The notes under the pieces were generated by a model, which was given only the letters and a program-made list of their open reading frames with translations, did no database searches and had not been told where the DNA came from. Positions 1 to 4,725 of a DNA stretch of 5,337 nucleotides are shown here, piece after piece. A program made the translations under genes and the position numbers. The stretch spans positions 1 through 5,337 of the forward strand of contig JAEZKN010000061.1 in NCBI GenBank assembly GCA_023415395.1, written 5' to 3'. This DNA is from Actinomycetes bacterium. GTDB taxonomy: Bacteria; Actinomycetota; Actinomycetes; Propionibacteriales; Nocardioidaceae. How positions within the stretch are numbered: position 1 is the stretch's first letter; each line of letters opens with the position of its first letter.

Positions 1-62
1 CGAGCCGTGTCCACCGCCTTCTGGTCGAGGTCGGTCCAGTCGAGTGCTGCGGTCTTGCTCAC
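1..62 (-). CDS. tkt: Transketolase, N-terminal fragment (cut by window edge)
   Basis: Only the first 20 codons and two bases are present. Reading leftward from a GTG at 62-60, the peptide begins MSKTAALDWTDLDQKAVDTA, which resembles the N-terminus of actinobacterial transketolases (thiamine-diphosphate enzyme of the cytosolic non-oxidative pentose phosphate pathway, moving two-carbon ketol units between sugar phosphates). A purine-rich Shine-Dalgarno sequence (AAAGGA, minus strand, about 68-73) lies 5 nt upstream of the GTG and supports this start. The divergent neighbour is ctaB, and the tkt/ctaB head-to-head pair is a well-known actinobacterial arrangement, which strengthens an otherwise very short match. 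No catalytic motif falls inside the window, so the identification rests on the N-terminal peptide and synteny. Confidence 0.8.
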   Translation of the reverse strand, partial: MSKTAALDWTDLDQKAVDTA

Positions 63-66
63 AGGG

Positions 67-73
67 TTCCTTT
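67..73 (-). promoter_or_regulatory. Ribosome binding site of tkt
   Basis: On the minus strand the stretch reads GAAAGGAA shortly before the GTG at 62-60. The AAAGGA core lies about 5 nt from the start codon. It decides the GTG start for the truncated gene. Confidence 0.6.
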
Positions 74-78
74 CGGGG

Positions 79-98
79 GGTTCGGCCAATGCCGAGCC
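79..98. repeat. Inverted repeat in the tkt/ctaB divergent spacer
   Basis: GGTTCGGC and GCCGAGCC are separated by the four bases CAAT. They pair over 8 positions, with one G-U pair on the plus strand and one A-C mismatch on the minus strand. It lies upstream of the tkt ribosome binding site, where an operator or a 5' UTR hairpin could sit. Function is unknown, and an 8-bp repeat can arise by chance in DNA this GC-rich. Confidence 0.4.
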
Positions 99-114
99 TA
101 CTCACGTCGAGCGA

Positions 115-120
115 TAGACT
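115..120 (+). promoter_or_regulatory. ctaB: Possible -10 element of ctaB
   Basis: TAGACT fits the TANNNT pattern of actinobacterial housekeeping -10 boxes and stands out in a GC-rich spacer. No convincing -35 hexamer occurs 16-18 bp upstream. Transcription would start near 127 and leave a leader of about 48 nt containing the ctaB ribosome binding site. The same hexamer occurs before the ABC ATPase gene on the other strand (3928-3923). This is a pattern match only. Confidence 0.3.
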
Positions 121-162
121 CCCATCCGTCCAAGCACCGTTCCGGTGCCCCCATTCCCGCCC

Positions 163-167
163 GAGGA
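163..167 (+). promoter_or_regulatory. ctaB: Ribosome binding site of ctaB
   Basis: GAGGA lies 7 nt before the GTG at 175. It decides between that start and the upstream in-frame GTG at 145, which has only pyrimidine-rich sequence before it. Confidence 0.65.
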
Positions 168-174
168 CACCCCT

Positions 175-1119
175 GTGACGTACGTCGGCCAGCCGGCCTC
201 TGCCGCGAGGCAGCCCACGGCCGAGCGGGCGACGCTCAAGGACGTCGTGGCGGCGTACGTCGGGCTCACCAAGCCGCGCGTCATCGAGCTGCTGCTCCTG
301 ACGACCGTGCCGGTGATGTTCTACGCCGCGAAGGGCGTCCCGGACCTGTGGCTGGTGGTCGCGACCGTCGTCGGCGGCGCCTTCTCGGCCGGCTCGGCGT
401 CGGTCTTCAACTGCGTCTACGACCGCGACATCGACGAGCAGATGCGGCGCACCCGCCGGCGCGCGCTGCCGCGCCACATCGTGTCCCCGCGCTCGGCGCT
501 GGTCTTCGGCTTCGTGCTGGGGATCGCCTCGACGGCGATCCTCTACCTGTGGGTCAACCCGCTCTCGGCGCTGCTGTCGGTGCTGGCCATCGCGTTCTAC
601 GTCTTCGGCTACACGATGCTGCTCAAGCGGCGCACCACGCAGAACATCGTGTGGGGCGGCATCGCCGGATGCTTCCCCACCCTGATCGGGTGGACGGCCG
701 TGACCGGCGCGCTGTCGTGGACCCCGGTCGTGCTGTTCATGGTCGTGTTCTTCTGGACCCCGCCGCACACCTGGGCGCTGGCGCTGCGCTACCGCGAGGA
801 CTACGCGAACGTCGACGTCCCCATGCTGCCGGTGGTGAAGCCGGCCGCCGACGTGGGCCGCCAGATCGTGGCCTACAGCTGGGTGATGGTCGCCACGTCG
901 CTGCTGCTGTGGCCGGTCGCCGACACCGGGGTGTTCTACCCCGTCGCCGCGGCCGTGCTCGGCGGGGTCTTCCTGCTCGAGGCACACCGGATGTGGGGCC
1001 GCACCCGCGGCACCGAGGACCTCTCGGTGATCCAGCCGATGCGGCTGTTCCACACCTCGAACCTCTACCTCTCGCTGCTCTTCGTCGCGGTCGCGCTCGA
1101 CCCGCTCATCAGCCGCTGA
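175..1119 (+). CDS. ctaB: Protoheme IX farnesyltransferase (heme O synthase) CtaB
   Basis: The product is a 314-residue integral membrane prenyltransferase of the UbiA superfamily that adds a farnesyl group to heme B to give heme O, the first step of heme A synthesis for cytochrome c oxidase. A soluble N-terminus (about 1-30) leads into LTKPRVIELLLLTTVP (31-46), typical of the family. The first aspartate-rich motif is N79-x3-D83-R-D-I-D87 followed by an RRTRRRALP stretch; the second is D209-Y-A-N-V-D-V-P-M-L-P. These bind the Mg-diphosphate of the prenyl donor. Hydrophobic segments fill the rest, and length is normal for the family. I chose GTG 175 because GAGGA at 163-167 sits 7 nt upstream; a GTG at 145 is in frame but has no ribosome binding site. 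The gene converges on ctaA, whose product uses heme O, so the two pathway genes are adjacent but not co-transcribed. Confidence 0.96.
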   Translation: MTYVGQPASAARQPTAERATLKDVVAAYVGLTKPRVIELLLLTTVPVMFYAAKGVPDLWLVVATVVGGAFSAGSASVFNCVYDRDIDEQMRRTRRRALPRHIVSPRSALVFGFVLGIASTAILYLWVNPLSALLSVLAIAFYVFGYTMLLKRRTTQNIVWGGIAGCFPTLIGWTAVTGALSWTPVVLFMVVFFWTPPHTWALALRYREDYANVDVPMLPVVKPAADVGRQIVAYSWVMVATSLLLWPVADTGVFYPVAAAVLGGVFLLEAHRMWGRTRGTEDLSVIQPMRLFHTSNLYLSLLFVAVALDPLISR

Positions 1120-1132
1120 CCAGCCGCTGGTC
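1118..1132. repeat. Palindrome at the end of ctaB
   Basis: GACCAGC-C-GCTGGTC is a perfect 7-base inverted repeat around a single central base; as RNA it would fold as 6 bp with a 3-nt loop. It begins on the ctaB stop codon. There is no T-tract after it. It could be a weak terminator or mRNA-end stabiliser, or chance repetition of the local GCCGCTGG motif, which recurs just downstream. Confidence 0.35.
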
Positions 1133-1200
1133 GCCGCTGGGTCCCAGCCGCCGCCCTGCGACCGGGACATTTTCACCCTTTCGGGTTGCAACGGATCCGA

Positions 1201-1235
1201 GGGCCGCCGCGTCTATGGGGAGACGGCGGTGGCCC
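1201..1235. terminator. Strong hairpin between convergent ctaB and ctaA, likely bidirectional terminator
   Basis: The left arm (1201-1214) and right arm (1221-1235) pair as GGGCC/GGCCC, one G-U, CCGC/GCGG, a one-base bulge, then GTCT/AGAC, around a six-base loop (ATGGGG). That is about 14 pairs, the strongest structure in the 211-bp convergent spacer. No run of T follows on either strand; hairpins without a U-tract are commonly proposed as terminators in high-GC Actinobacteria. The position, 81 bp after ctaB and about 95 bp past the ctaA stop, fits a terminator serving both genes. The rest of 1120-1330 holds smaller repeats and no credible gene. Confidence 0.6.
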
Positions 1236-1251
1236 GCCCAACGGGGGTGCG

Positions 1252-1267
1252 GGCGACCGCCGTCGCC
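1252..1267. repeat. Short hairpin in the ctaB/ctaA spacer
   Basis: GGCGAC and GTCGCC form a perfect 6-bp stem around the four-base loop CGCC. It lies just right of the larger hairpin at 1201-1235 and may add to termination of either gene. No T-tract follows. In sequence of this composition a 6-bp stem is weak evidence. Confidence 0.3.
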
Positions 1268-1296
1268 ACGTCCGCAACCCTGACCGGAACCATGAC

Positions 1297-1329
1297 CGGG
1301 CCATCACCGGGCCCGACCGTCAGCGGTCG
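1297..1329. repeat. Two overlapping hairpins directly after the ctaA stop
   Basis: One hairpin is CGACCG (1314-1319), loop TCAG, CGGTCG (1324-1329), one base beyond the ctaA stop codon at 1331-1333. The other is CGGGCC (1297-1302), a 7-base loop, GGCCCG (1310-1315). They share bases 1314-1315, so they cannot both form fully. For the leftward ctaA transcript they are the first structures after the stop and may serve as terminator or 3'-end protection; no U-tract is present. Confidence 0.4.
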
Positions 1330-1330
1330 C

Positions 1331-2269
1331 TCAGCGCCGCTCGCCCGTCGCCCAGGCGTAGAGCCGCCCGGTGTGGGTCTGCACGGTGCGGTGCGGTCGG
1401 ACCGCGAGCCACACCCGGGCGAACCCCGCGGCGAGCAGCCCGGCGCCGAGCATGTGCATCGCGACGAGGAGCTCGGGCAGGTCGAGCAGGTACTGGGTCC
1501 AGCCGATGACGCCCTGCAGCAGCTCCAGCGCCAGCAGGGTGCCGGTCACGACGGTCAGCCAGCGGTCGCCGGCGCGGACCGCGACCACCAGCAGCGCGAC
1601 GGTCAGCGCGACCAGGACGTACACGGCCGTGGCGTGCACCTGGGCGAGGACCCGCGGGTCCAGGCCGTTGCGCACGGCCTCGGCGTCGCCGGCGTGCGGG
1701 CCGGCGCCGGTGACGACCGTGCCGAGGTAGAGCACCACCCAGCCGAGGACCAGCACGGCGGTGGCCAGGGCGCGCGGCAGCGGGGCAGCGGCCGCGCGCT
1801 CGGGGCTGCGCAGGTGGTCGAGGAGCCCGAGGCAGACCATGACCATGGCCAGCGAGGCGACCAGGTGCAGGGAGACCACCCACGGGTTCAGCCCGGTGAG
1901 GACGGTGATCCCGCCGATCACGGCCTGCAGGGGTACGCCGAGCACCACGATCCCGCTGAGCACGACCGACTTTCGGTCGCGCGAGCTGACAGCCGCGGCG
2001 AGGCAGGCGATCGCCACCGCGACGAGCACGAAGGTCAGCAGCCGGTTGCCGAACTCGATGGCCCCGTGGATCCCCATGCTCGGGTGGCTCACGTAGGACT
2101 CCTCGGTGCACCGCGGCCAGGTCGGGCAGCCGAGGCCGGAGCCGGTCAGGCGCACGGCGGCGCCGGTGACGATGAGGCCCATGTTGGCCAGGATGTTCAG
2201 CACCGCGAGCGGCCACAGCCAGCCGGCGAGGCGCCGCGGCACGGTGGTGGACGAGGTGAGGACGGACAT
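1331..2269 (-). CDS. ctaA: Heme A synthase CtaA (COX15/CtaA family)
   Basis: The 312-residue membrane protein oxidises the farnesyl heme's C8 methyl of heme O to a formyl group, giving heme A for aa3-type cytochrome c oxidase. Features include TGAAVRLTGSGLGCPTWPRC (35-54) with the loop cysteine pair C48 and C54, E72-F-G-N75-R76, SLHLVASL with H135, TGAGPHAGD (187-195), QVHATAVY with H212, and WTQYLLDLPELLVAMHMLGA with H272. About eight hydrophobic helices are visible. The family's first-half E-x-x-H-R motif appears here as E-x-x-N-R. ATG 2269 is chosen because GGAG lies 7 nt upstream, inside the last permease codons; an in-frame ATG at 2446 would overlap the permease gene by over 170 bp. The gap to the permease stop is 4 nt, so translation is probably coupled and ctaA is the last gene of the ABC operon. 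Confidence 0.94.
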   Translation of the reverse strand: MSVLTSSTTVPRRLAGWLWPLAVLNILANMGLIVTGAAVRLTGSGLGCPTWPRCTEESYVSHPSMGIHGAIEFGNRLLTFVLVAVAIACLAAAVSSRDRKSVVLSGIVVLGVPLQAVIGGITVLTGLNPWVVSLHLVASLAMVMVCLGLLDHLRSPERAAAAPLPRALATAVLVLGWVVLYLGTVVTGAGPHAGDAEAVRNGLDPRVLAQVHATAVYVLVALTVALLVVAVRAGDRWLTVVTGTLLALELLQGVIGWTQYLLDLPELLVAMHMLGAGLLAAGFARVWLAVRPHRTVQTHTGRLYAWATGERR

Positions 2270-2273
2270 CAGG

Positions 2274-3059
2274 TCACTCCCACTTGAAGGTCCGGGCGGT
2301 GAGCACCGTCCCGAGGACGGCCCAGCCGGCGAGCACCCCGAGCTCACGCCAGGCGACGTCGCCGTCGATGAACGCGATGCGCATGGCCTCGCCGAGGGCG
2401 CCCGAGGGCAGCCACCCGACGACGTCACCGAACGCGCCGTAGGCACTGAAGGGCAGGACGACGGCGCCGCCGGCCATGAGCAGCAGGTAGACCAGGTTGG
2501 CCACCGCGAGCGTGGCCTCGGCGCGGAAGACGCCCGCGACGAAGAGGCCGAGCGAGGCGAAGGCCGCGGTGCCGAAGGCGATGGCGAGCGCGACGCCCAG
2601 GACGCCGGGCTCGGGGGTCCAGCCGAGCAGCTGGCCGACGCCGCCGATGACGACGACCTGGAGCAGCTGGACGAGCAGGAGCGCGCCGATCTTGCCGGCC
2701 AGCAGGCCGGACCGGGGCAGCGGCGAGCTGCCGAGCCGCTTGATCACGCCGTAGCGGCGCTCGAAGCCCGTGGCGATCGCCAGCGAGGTGAACGACGTCG
2801 ACATCACCGCCAGCGCGATGACGCCGGGCGTGAAGATGTCGACCAGGGGGGTGGAGGTCTCGAGCCGCAGGTCGAGGTGCTCGCCGGCGGTGACGCCGCC
2901 GATGAGCACGAGGACCGGGATGACGACGGCGAGCAGCAGCTGCTCGCCGTTGCGCAGCATCAGCCGGGCCTCCATGCGGGCCTGCGCCAGCACCTGGCGT
3001 CCGAGCGGCGCGGCCCCGGGGCGGGGGGTGAAGTCCAGGCCGGTCACGGGCTCACTCAT
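2274..3059 (-). CDS. ABC-2 type transporter permease
   Basis: The 261-residue protein is the membrane half of an ABC exporter whose ATPase is encoded immediately upstream. After a cytoplasmic N-terminus (about 1-38), hydrophobic segments lie near residues 40-58, 74-98, 119-144, 152-177, 183-203 and 238-256, the six-helix plan of ABC-2 (DrrB/NodJ-like) permeases. The loop FERRYGVIKRLGSSPLPR (99-116) after helix two is the typical ABC-2 coupling region. Start ATG 3059 has GGGAGAGG (3075-3068) 8 nt upstream, inside the ATPase gene, and the two genes overlap by 8 nt (ATGAGTGA). The last codons supply the ribosome binding site for ctaA. The substrate cannot be read from the sequence. Similar permeases sit beside ctaA in M. 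tuberculosis (Rv1457c), also without a firm substrate. Confidence 0.9.
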   Translation of the reverse strand: MSEPVTGLDFTPRPGAAPLGRQVLAQARMEARLMLRNGEQLLLAVVIPVLVLIGGVTAGEHLDLRLETSTPLVDIFTPGVIALAVMSTSFTSLAIATGFERRYGVIKRLGSSPLPRSGLLAGKIGALLLVQLLQVVVIGGVGQLLGWTPEPGVLGVALAIAFGTAAFASLGLFVAGVFRAEATLAVANLVYLLLMAGGAVVLPFSAYGAFGDVVGWLPSGALGEAMRIAFIDGDVAWRELGVLAGWAVLGTVLTARTFKWE

Positions 3060-3915
3060 CGTCGAGGCCTCTCCCGGTCAGCTCGAGGAACACGTCCTCG
3101 AGGGTGCGGGACCCGACGTCGATCGAGCGCACGCCGACGGCGTGCTCGGCGCTCCACCGGTCGATCGAGGCCCGCAGCGCGGACTCGGCCGCCGCGGGCA
3201 GCTCCTGGTCGACGACGAGCCGCACGGTCGCGGAGGTGCCCCGGGTGAGCTCGGCGGGCGTGCCGGACGCGATCAGCTGCCCGCGGTCGATGATGTGGAC
3301 CTGGTCGGCGAGCTGCTCGGCCTCGTCGAGGTAGTGGGTCGTGAGCACGACCGTGACGCCGGACTCGCGCAGCTCGCGCAGGAGCTCCCACGTCGTGCGC
3401 CGGGCCTGCGGGTCCATGCCCGCGGTCGGCTCGTCGACGAAGACGATCTCCGGGCGGCCCACCAGCGCCATCGCGAGCGCGAGGCGCTGCTGCTGGCCGC
3501 CGGAGAGCCGGCGGTACGGCGTGCGCCCGCAGTCGCCGAGCCCCAGGCGCTCGGCCAGCAGCCCGGTGTCGAGCGGGTCGGCGTGCAGGCGGGCGATGTG
3601 GTCGAGCATCTCCATCGCGCGCACGCCGCTCCACGCGCCGCCGCCCTGGAGCATCACGCCGATGCGGGGGAGCAGCGCCGTGCGGTCGCGGACGGGGTCG
3701 AGGCCCAGCACTCGGACCGTGCCCTGCTGGGGGCGGCGGTAGCCCTCACAGGTCTCCAGCGTGGTGGTCTTCCCGGCTCCGTTCGGGCCGAGCACGGCGG
3801 TGATCGAGGCCCGCTCGACGGTGAGGGAGAGGCCGTCGACGGCCACCTTGTCGCCGTACCTCATCACCAGGCCGTCGACCTCGACGGCGCAGACGGCAGG
3901 GGAGGCTCCGGACAC
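3052..3915 (-). CDS. ABC transporter ATP-binding protein (DrrA/CcmA-like, ABC-2 exporter)
   Basis: The 287-residue cytoplasmic ATPase powers the adjacent permease. Motifs in order: Walker A GPNGAGKT (43-50), Q-loop Q90, signature LSGGQ (137-141), Walker B IVFVDE (157-162), D-loop D168, and switch H194 in LTTHYLDEAEQL. All residues needed for ATP hydrolysis are present. The C-terminal 60 or so residues, ending in LEDVFLELTGRGLDDE, are usual for drug- and lipid-type ABC-2 exporters. The frame stays open far upstream into the antisense of sufR, but homology-like sequence starts around residue 10, so GTG 3915 is the best start; the ATG at residue 18 would remove the first beta strand. No Shine-Dalgarno precedes GTG 3915, but a TAGACT box ends 7 nt before it, suggesting a leaderless message. 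First gene of the operon ATPase-permease-ctaA, divergent from sufR. Confidence 0.92.
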   Translation of the reverse strand: MSGASPAVCAVEVDGLVMRYGDKVAVDGLSLTVERASITAVLGPNGAGKTTTLETCEGYRRPQQGTVRVLGLDPVRDRTALLPRIGVMLQGGGAWSGVRAMEMLDHIARLHADPLDTGLLAERLGLGDCGRTPYRRLSGGQQQRLALAMALVGRPEIVFVDEPTAGMDPQARRTTWELLRELRESGVTVVLTTHYLDEAEQLADQVHIIDRGQLIASGTPAELTRGTSATVRLVVDQELPAAAESALRASIDRWSAEHAVGVRSIDVGSRTLEDVFLELTGRGLDDE

Positions 3916-3922
3916 GGCGGTC

Positions 3923-3928
3923 AGTCTA
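3923..3928 (-). promoter_or_regulatory. Probable -10 box of the ATPase-permease-ctaA operon (leaderless)
   Basis: Minus-strand TAGACT (3928 to 3923) matches TANNNT and is followed by exactly 7 bases before the GTG at 3915, placing the expected transcription start on the start codon. There is no Shine-Dalgarno sequence in the pyrimidine-rich stretch before the GTG, consistent with leaderless translation, which is common in Actinobacteria. No good -35 is visible; the position where it would lie is inside the inverted repeat at 3931-3954, so activation by a regulator is possible. Confidence 0.5.
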
Positions 3929-3930
3929 GG

Positions 3931-3954
3931 GAGGGGGCCCGTGTGGCCCGCCTC
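3931..3954. repeat. Inverted repeat over the -35 region of the ABC/ctaA promoter
   Basis: GAGG-GGGCC (3931-3939), spacer CGTGT, GGCCC-G-CCTC (3945-3954) pair over 9 bases with one bulged G at 3950. It lies just upstream of the TAGACT box of the ATPase operon, where its -35 would be. It is a candidate operator; no known regulator motif is recognised. Confidence 0.4.
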
Positions 3955-3970
3955 ACGGTGCCTGCGAGGT

Positions 3971-4000
3971 AAGGGTTGCCTTCCTTGAAGGGCCCGAACC
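3971..4000. repeat. Nested inverted repeats upstream of sufR
   Basis: AAGG-GTTG-CCTT (3971-3982) and CCTTC-CTT-GAAGG (3979-3991) overlap, with an outer GGTT (3974-3977) / AACC (3997-4000) pair. The second repeat covers the proposed sufR -35 (TTGAAG, 3985-3990). AAGG...CCTT half-sites loosely recall iron-repressor (DtxR/IdeR) boxes, but only about 10 of 19 consensus positions match. Possible regulator site; identity not established. Confidence 0.35.
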
Positions 4001-4014
4001 AATAACGGCACACT
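3985..4014 (+). promoter_or_regulatory. Candidate promoter of the sufR-sufB operon
   Basis: TTGAAG (3985-3990) as -35 and CACACT (4009-4014) as -10 are 18 bp apart, and the -10 ends 6 bp before the GTG at 4021. This would start transcription on or next to the start codon. CACACT keeps only the A and final T of a good -10, so the promoter is weak by eye. The overlapping SufR-like operator would block it directly. Confidence 0.4.
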
Positions 4015-4024
4015 GGTGTTGTGG
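4009..4024 (+). promoter_or_regulatory. Candidate SufR operator overlapping the sufR start codon
   Basis: The sequence ACACT-GGTGT-TGTGG (4010-4024) differs by one base from the motif ACACT-N5-TGTGA that I recall being reported for mycobacterial SufR. It also holds the dyad CACA-N7-TGTG (4009-4023) and the GTTG half (4018-4021) of the CAAC-N6-GTTG operator reported for cyanobacterial and streptomycete SufR, though the left half is poorly kept. It overlaps the expected -10, transcription start and GTG start of sufR, an ideal place for autorepression. The motifs are from memory; binding is inferred. Confidence 0.5.
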
Positions 4025-4725
4025 AATTCGACGAGGCGCCCGTCCGCGGGCACGACCAGCCGACGCGGGAGCGCGTCGCCCGGTCCATCCTCGTCAACGG
4101 TCCTTCGACCGCCGCCGCGCTCGCCGAGCGCCTGGACCTCACGCCCGCGGCCGTGCGTCGGCACCTGGACCAGCTGCTCGAGGACGGTGCGGTCGAGGCC
4201 CGGGACTCGCGATCCGCCCAACGTGGACGCGGCCGGCCGGCCAAGGTGTTCGCGCTGACCGAGGCCGGGCGCGACGGGTTCGACCAGCAGTACGACGACC
4301 TCGCCGTGCAGGCCCTGCGCTTCCTGCGGGAGACCGGCGGCGACGACGCCGTCCGGGAATTCGCAGCCCGCCGGGTGGCGTTCATCCAGGAGCGGTTCGA
4401 GGGCGTCCGCGCGGAGCACCCCGAGCTCGGGTCTGCCGAGGTACTGGCGATGATCTTCACCGACGAGGGGTACGCCGCCGCGGTGCGTGAGCTGCCCAGC
4501 AACGGACGCAGCGTGGGAGAGCAGCTGTGCCAGCAGCACTGCCCGGTGTCCCACGTCGCCCACGAGTTCCCGCAGCTGTGCGAGGCGGAGACCGAGGCCA
4601 TCAGCAGGGTCCTCGGCCGCCACGTCCAGCGCCTGGCCACCATCGCCCACGGCGACGGGGTCTGCACCACGTGCATCCCAGACATGCCCAGCACGACCGA
4701 CGAGAAGAAGGAGCGGGTCAGCTGA
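4021..4725 (+). CDS. sufR: SufR-type iron-sulfur-sensing transcriptional repressor
   Basis: The 234-residue protein has an N-terminal winged helix-turn-helix (about 14-85): helices around TAAALAERLDLTPAAVRRHLDQL (30-52) and a basic wing with RGRGRPAKVFALTEAG (68-83). The C-terminal half carries C170-x3-C174-x12-C187, the spacing expected for the Fe-S cluster ligands of SufR, plus C215-x2-C218. In this family the cluster-bound form represses the suf operon and loss or damage of the cluster relieves repression. GTG 4021 is the only possible start near the domain: a TAA at 4003-4005 closes the frame upstream, no other start codon follows it, and no Shine-Dalgarno is present, so the message is probably leaderless. 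The stop overlaps the sufB ATG by one base. Its first position in the suf operon and the operator-like repeat at its start fit autoregulation. Confidence 0.93.
   Translation: MEFDEAPVRGHDQPTRERVARSILVNGPSTAAALAERLDLTPAAVRRHLDQLLEDGAVEARDSRSAQRGRGRPAKVFALTEAGRDGFDQQYDDLAVQALRFLRETGGDDAVREFAARRVAFIQERFEGVRAEHPELGSAEVLAMIFTDEGYAAAVRELPSNGRSVGEQLCQQHCPVSHVAHEFPQLCEAETEAISRVLGRHVQRLATIAHGDGVCTTCIPDMPSTTDEKKERVS
4708..4713 (+). promoter_or_regulatory. sufB: Ribosome binding site of sufB inside sufR
   Basis: AAGGAG lies 11 nt before the sufB ATG at 4725, within the last sufR codons. Spacing is slightly long, but the TGATG stop/start overlap would also allow re-initiation by ribosomes finishing sufR. 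It supports the ATG at 4725. Confidence 0.6.

Noticed and set aside
145..174. Earlier GTG start for ctaB
   Set aside because: No Shine-Dalgarno precedes it, whereas GTG 175 has GAGGA at the right distance and gives the usual family N-terminus.
1168..1192. AT-richer patch with ATTTTC and the palindrome GTTGCAAC
   Set aside because: It lies between convergent genes with no downstream gene on the plus strand to serve; the T-run precedes the hairpin, so on the plus strand it cannot be a U-tract.
1186..1509. Possible small gene on the plus strand after ctaB
   Set aside because: It runs through the hairpin at 1201-1235 and into the antisense of ctaA, is Arg-rich, and lacks a ribosome binding site.
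2270..2446. Earlier ATG start for ctaA at 2446
   Set aside because: It would overlap the permease gene in another frame by more than 170 bp, and its peptide is Ser/Pro/Gly-rich and unlike CtaA; ATG 2269 has a good ribosome binding site.
1229..3248. Long plus-strand open frames opposite ctaA and the permease
   Set aside because: They are low-complexity R/G/A/H-rich shadows of well-identified minus-strand membrane proteins.
3916..4650. Upstream extension of the ATPase frame on the minus strand, giving a 532-residue protein
   Set aside because: The extra N-terminus is the antisense of sufR, has no membrane or domain pattern, and crosses the divergent promoter region. GC-rich DNA keeps such frames open.
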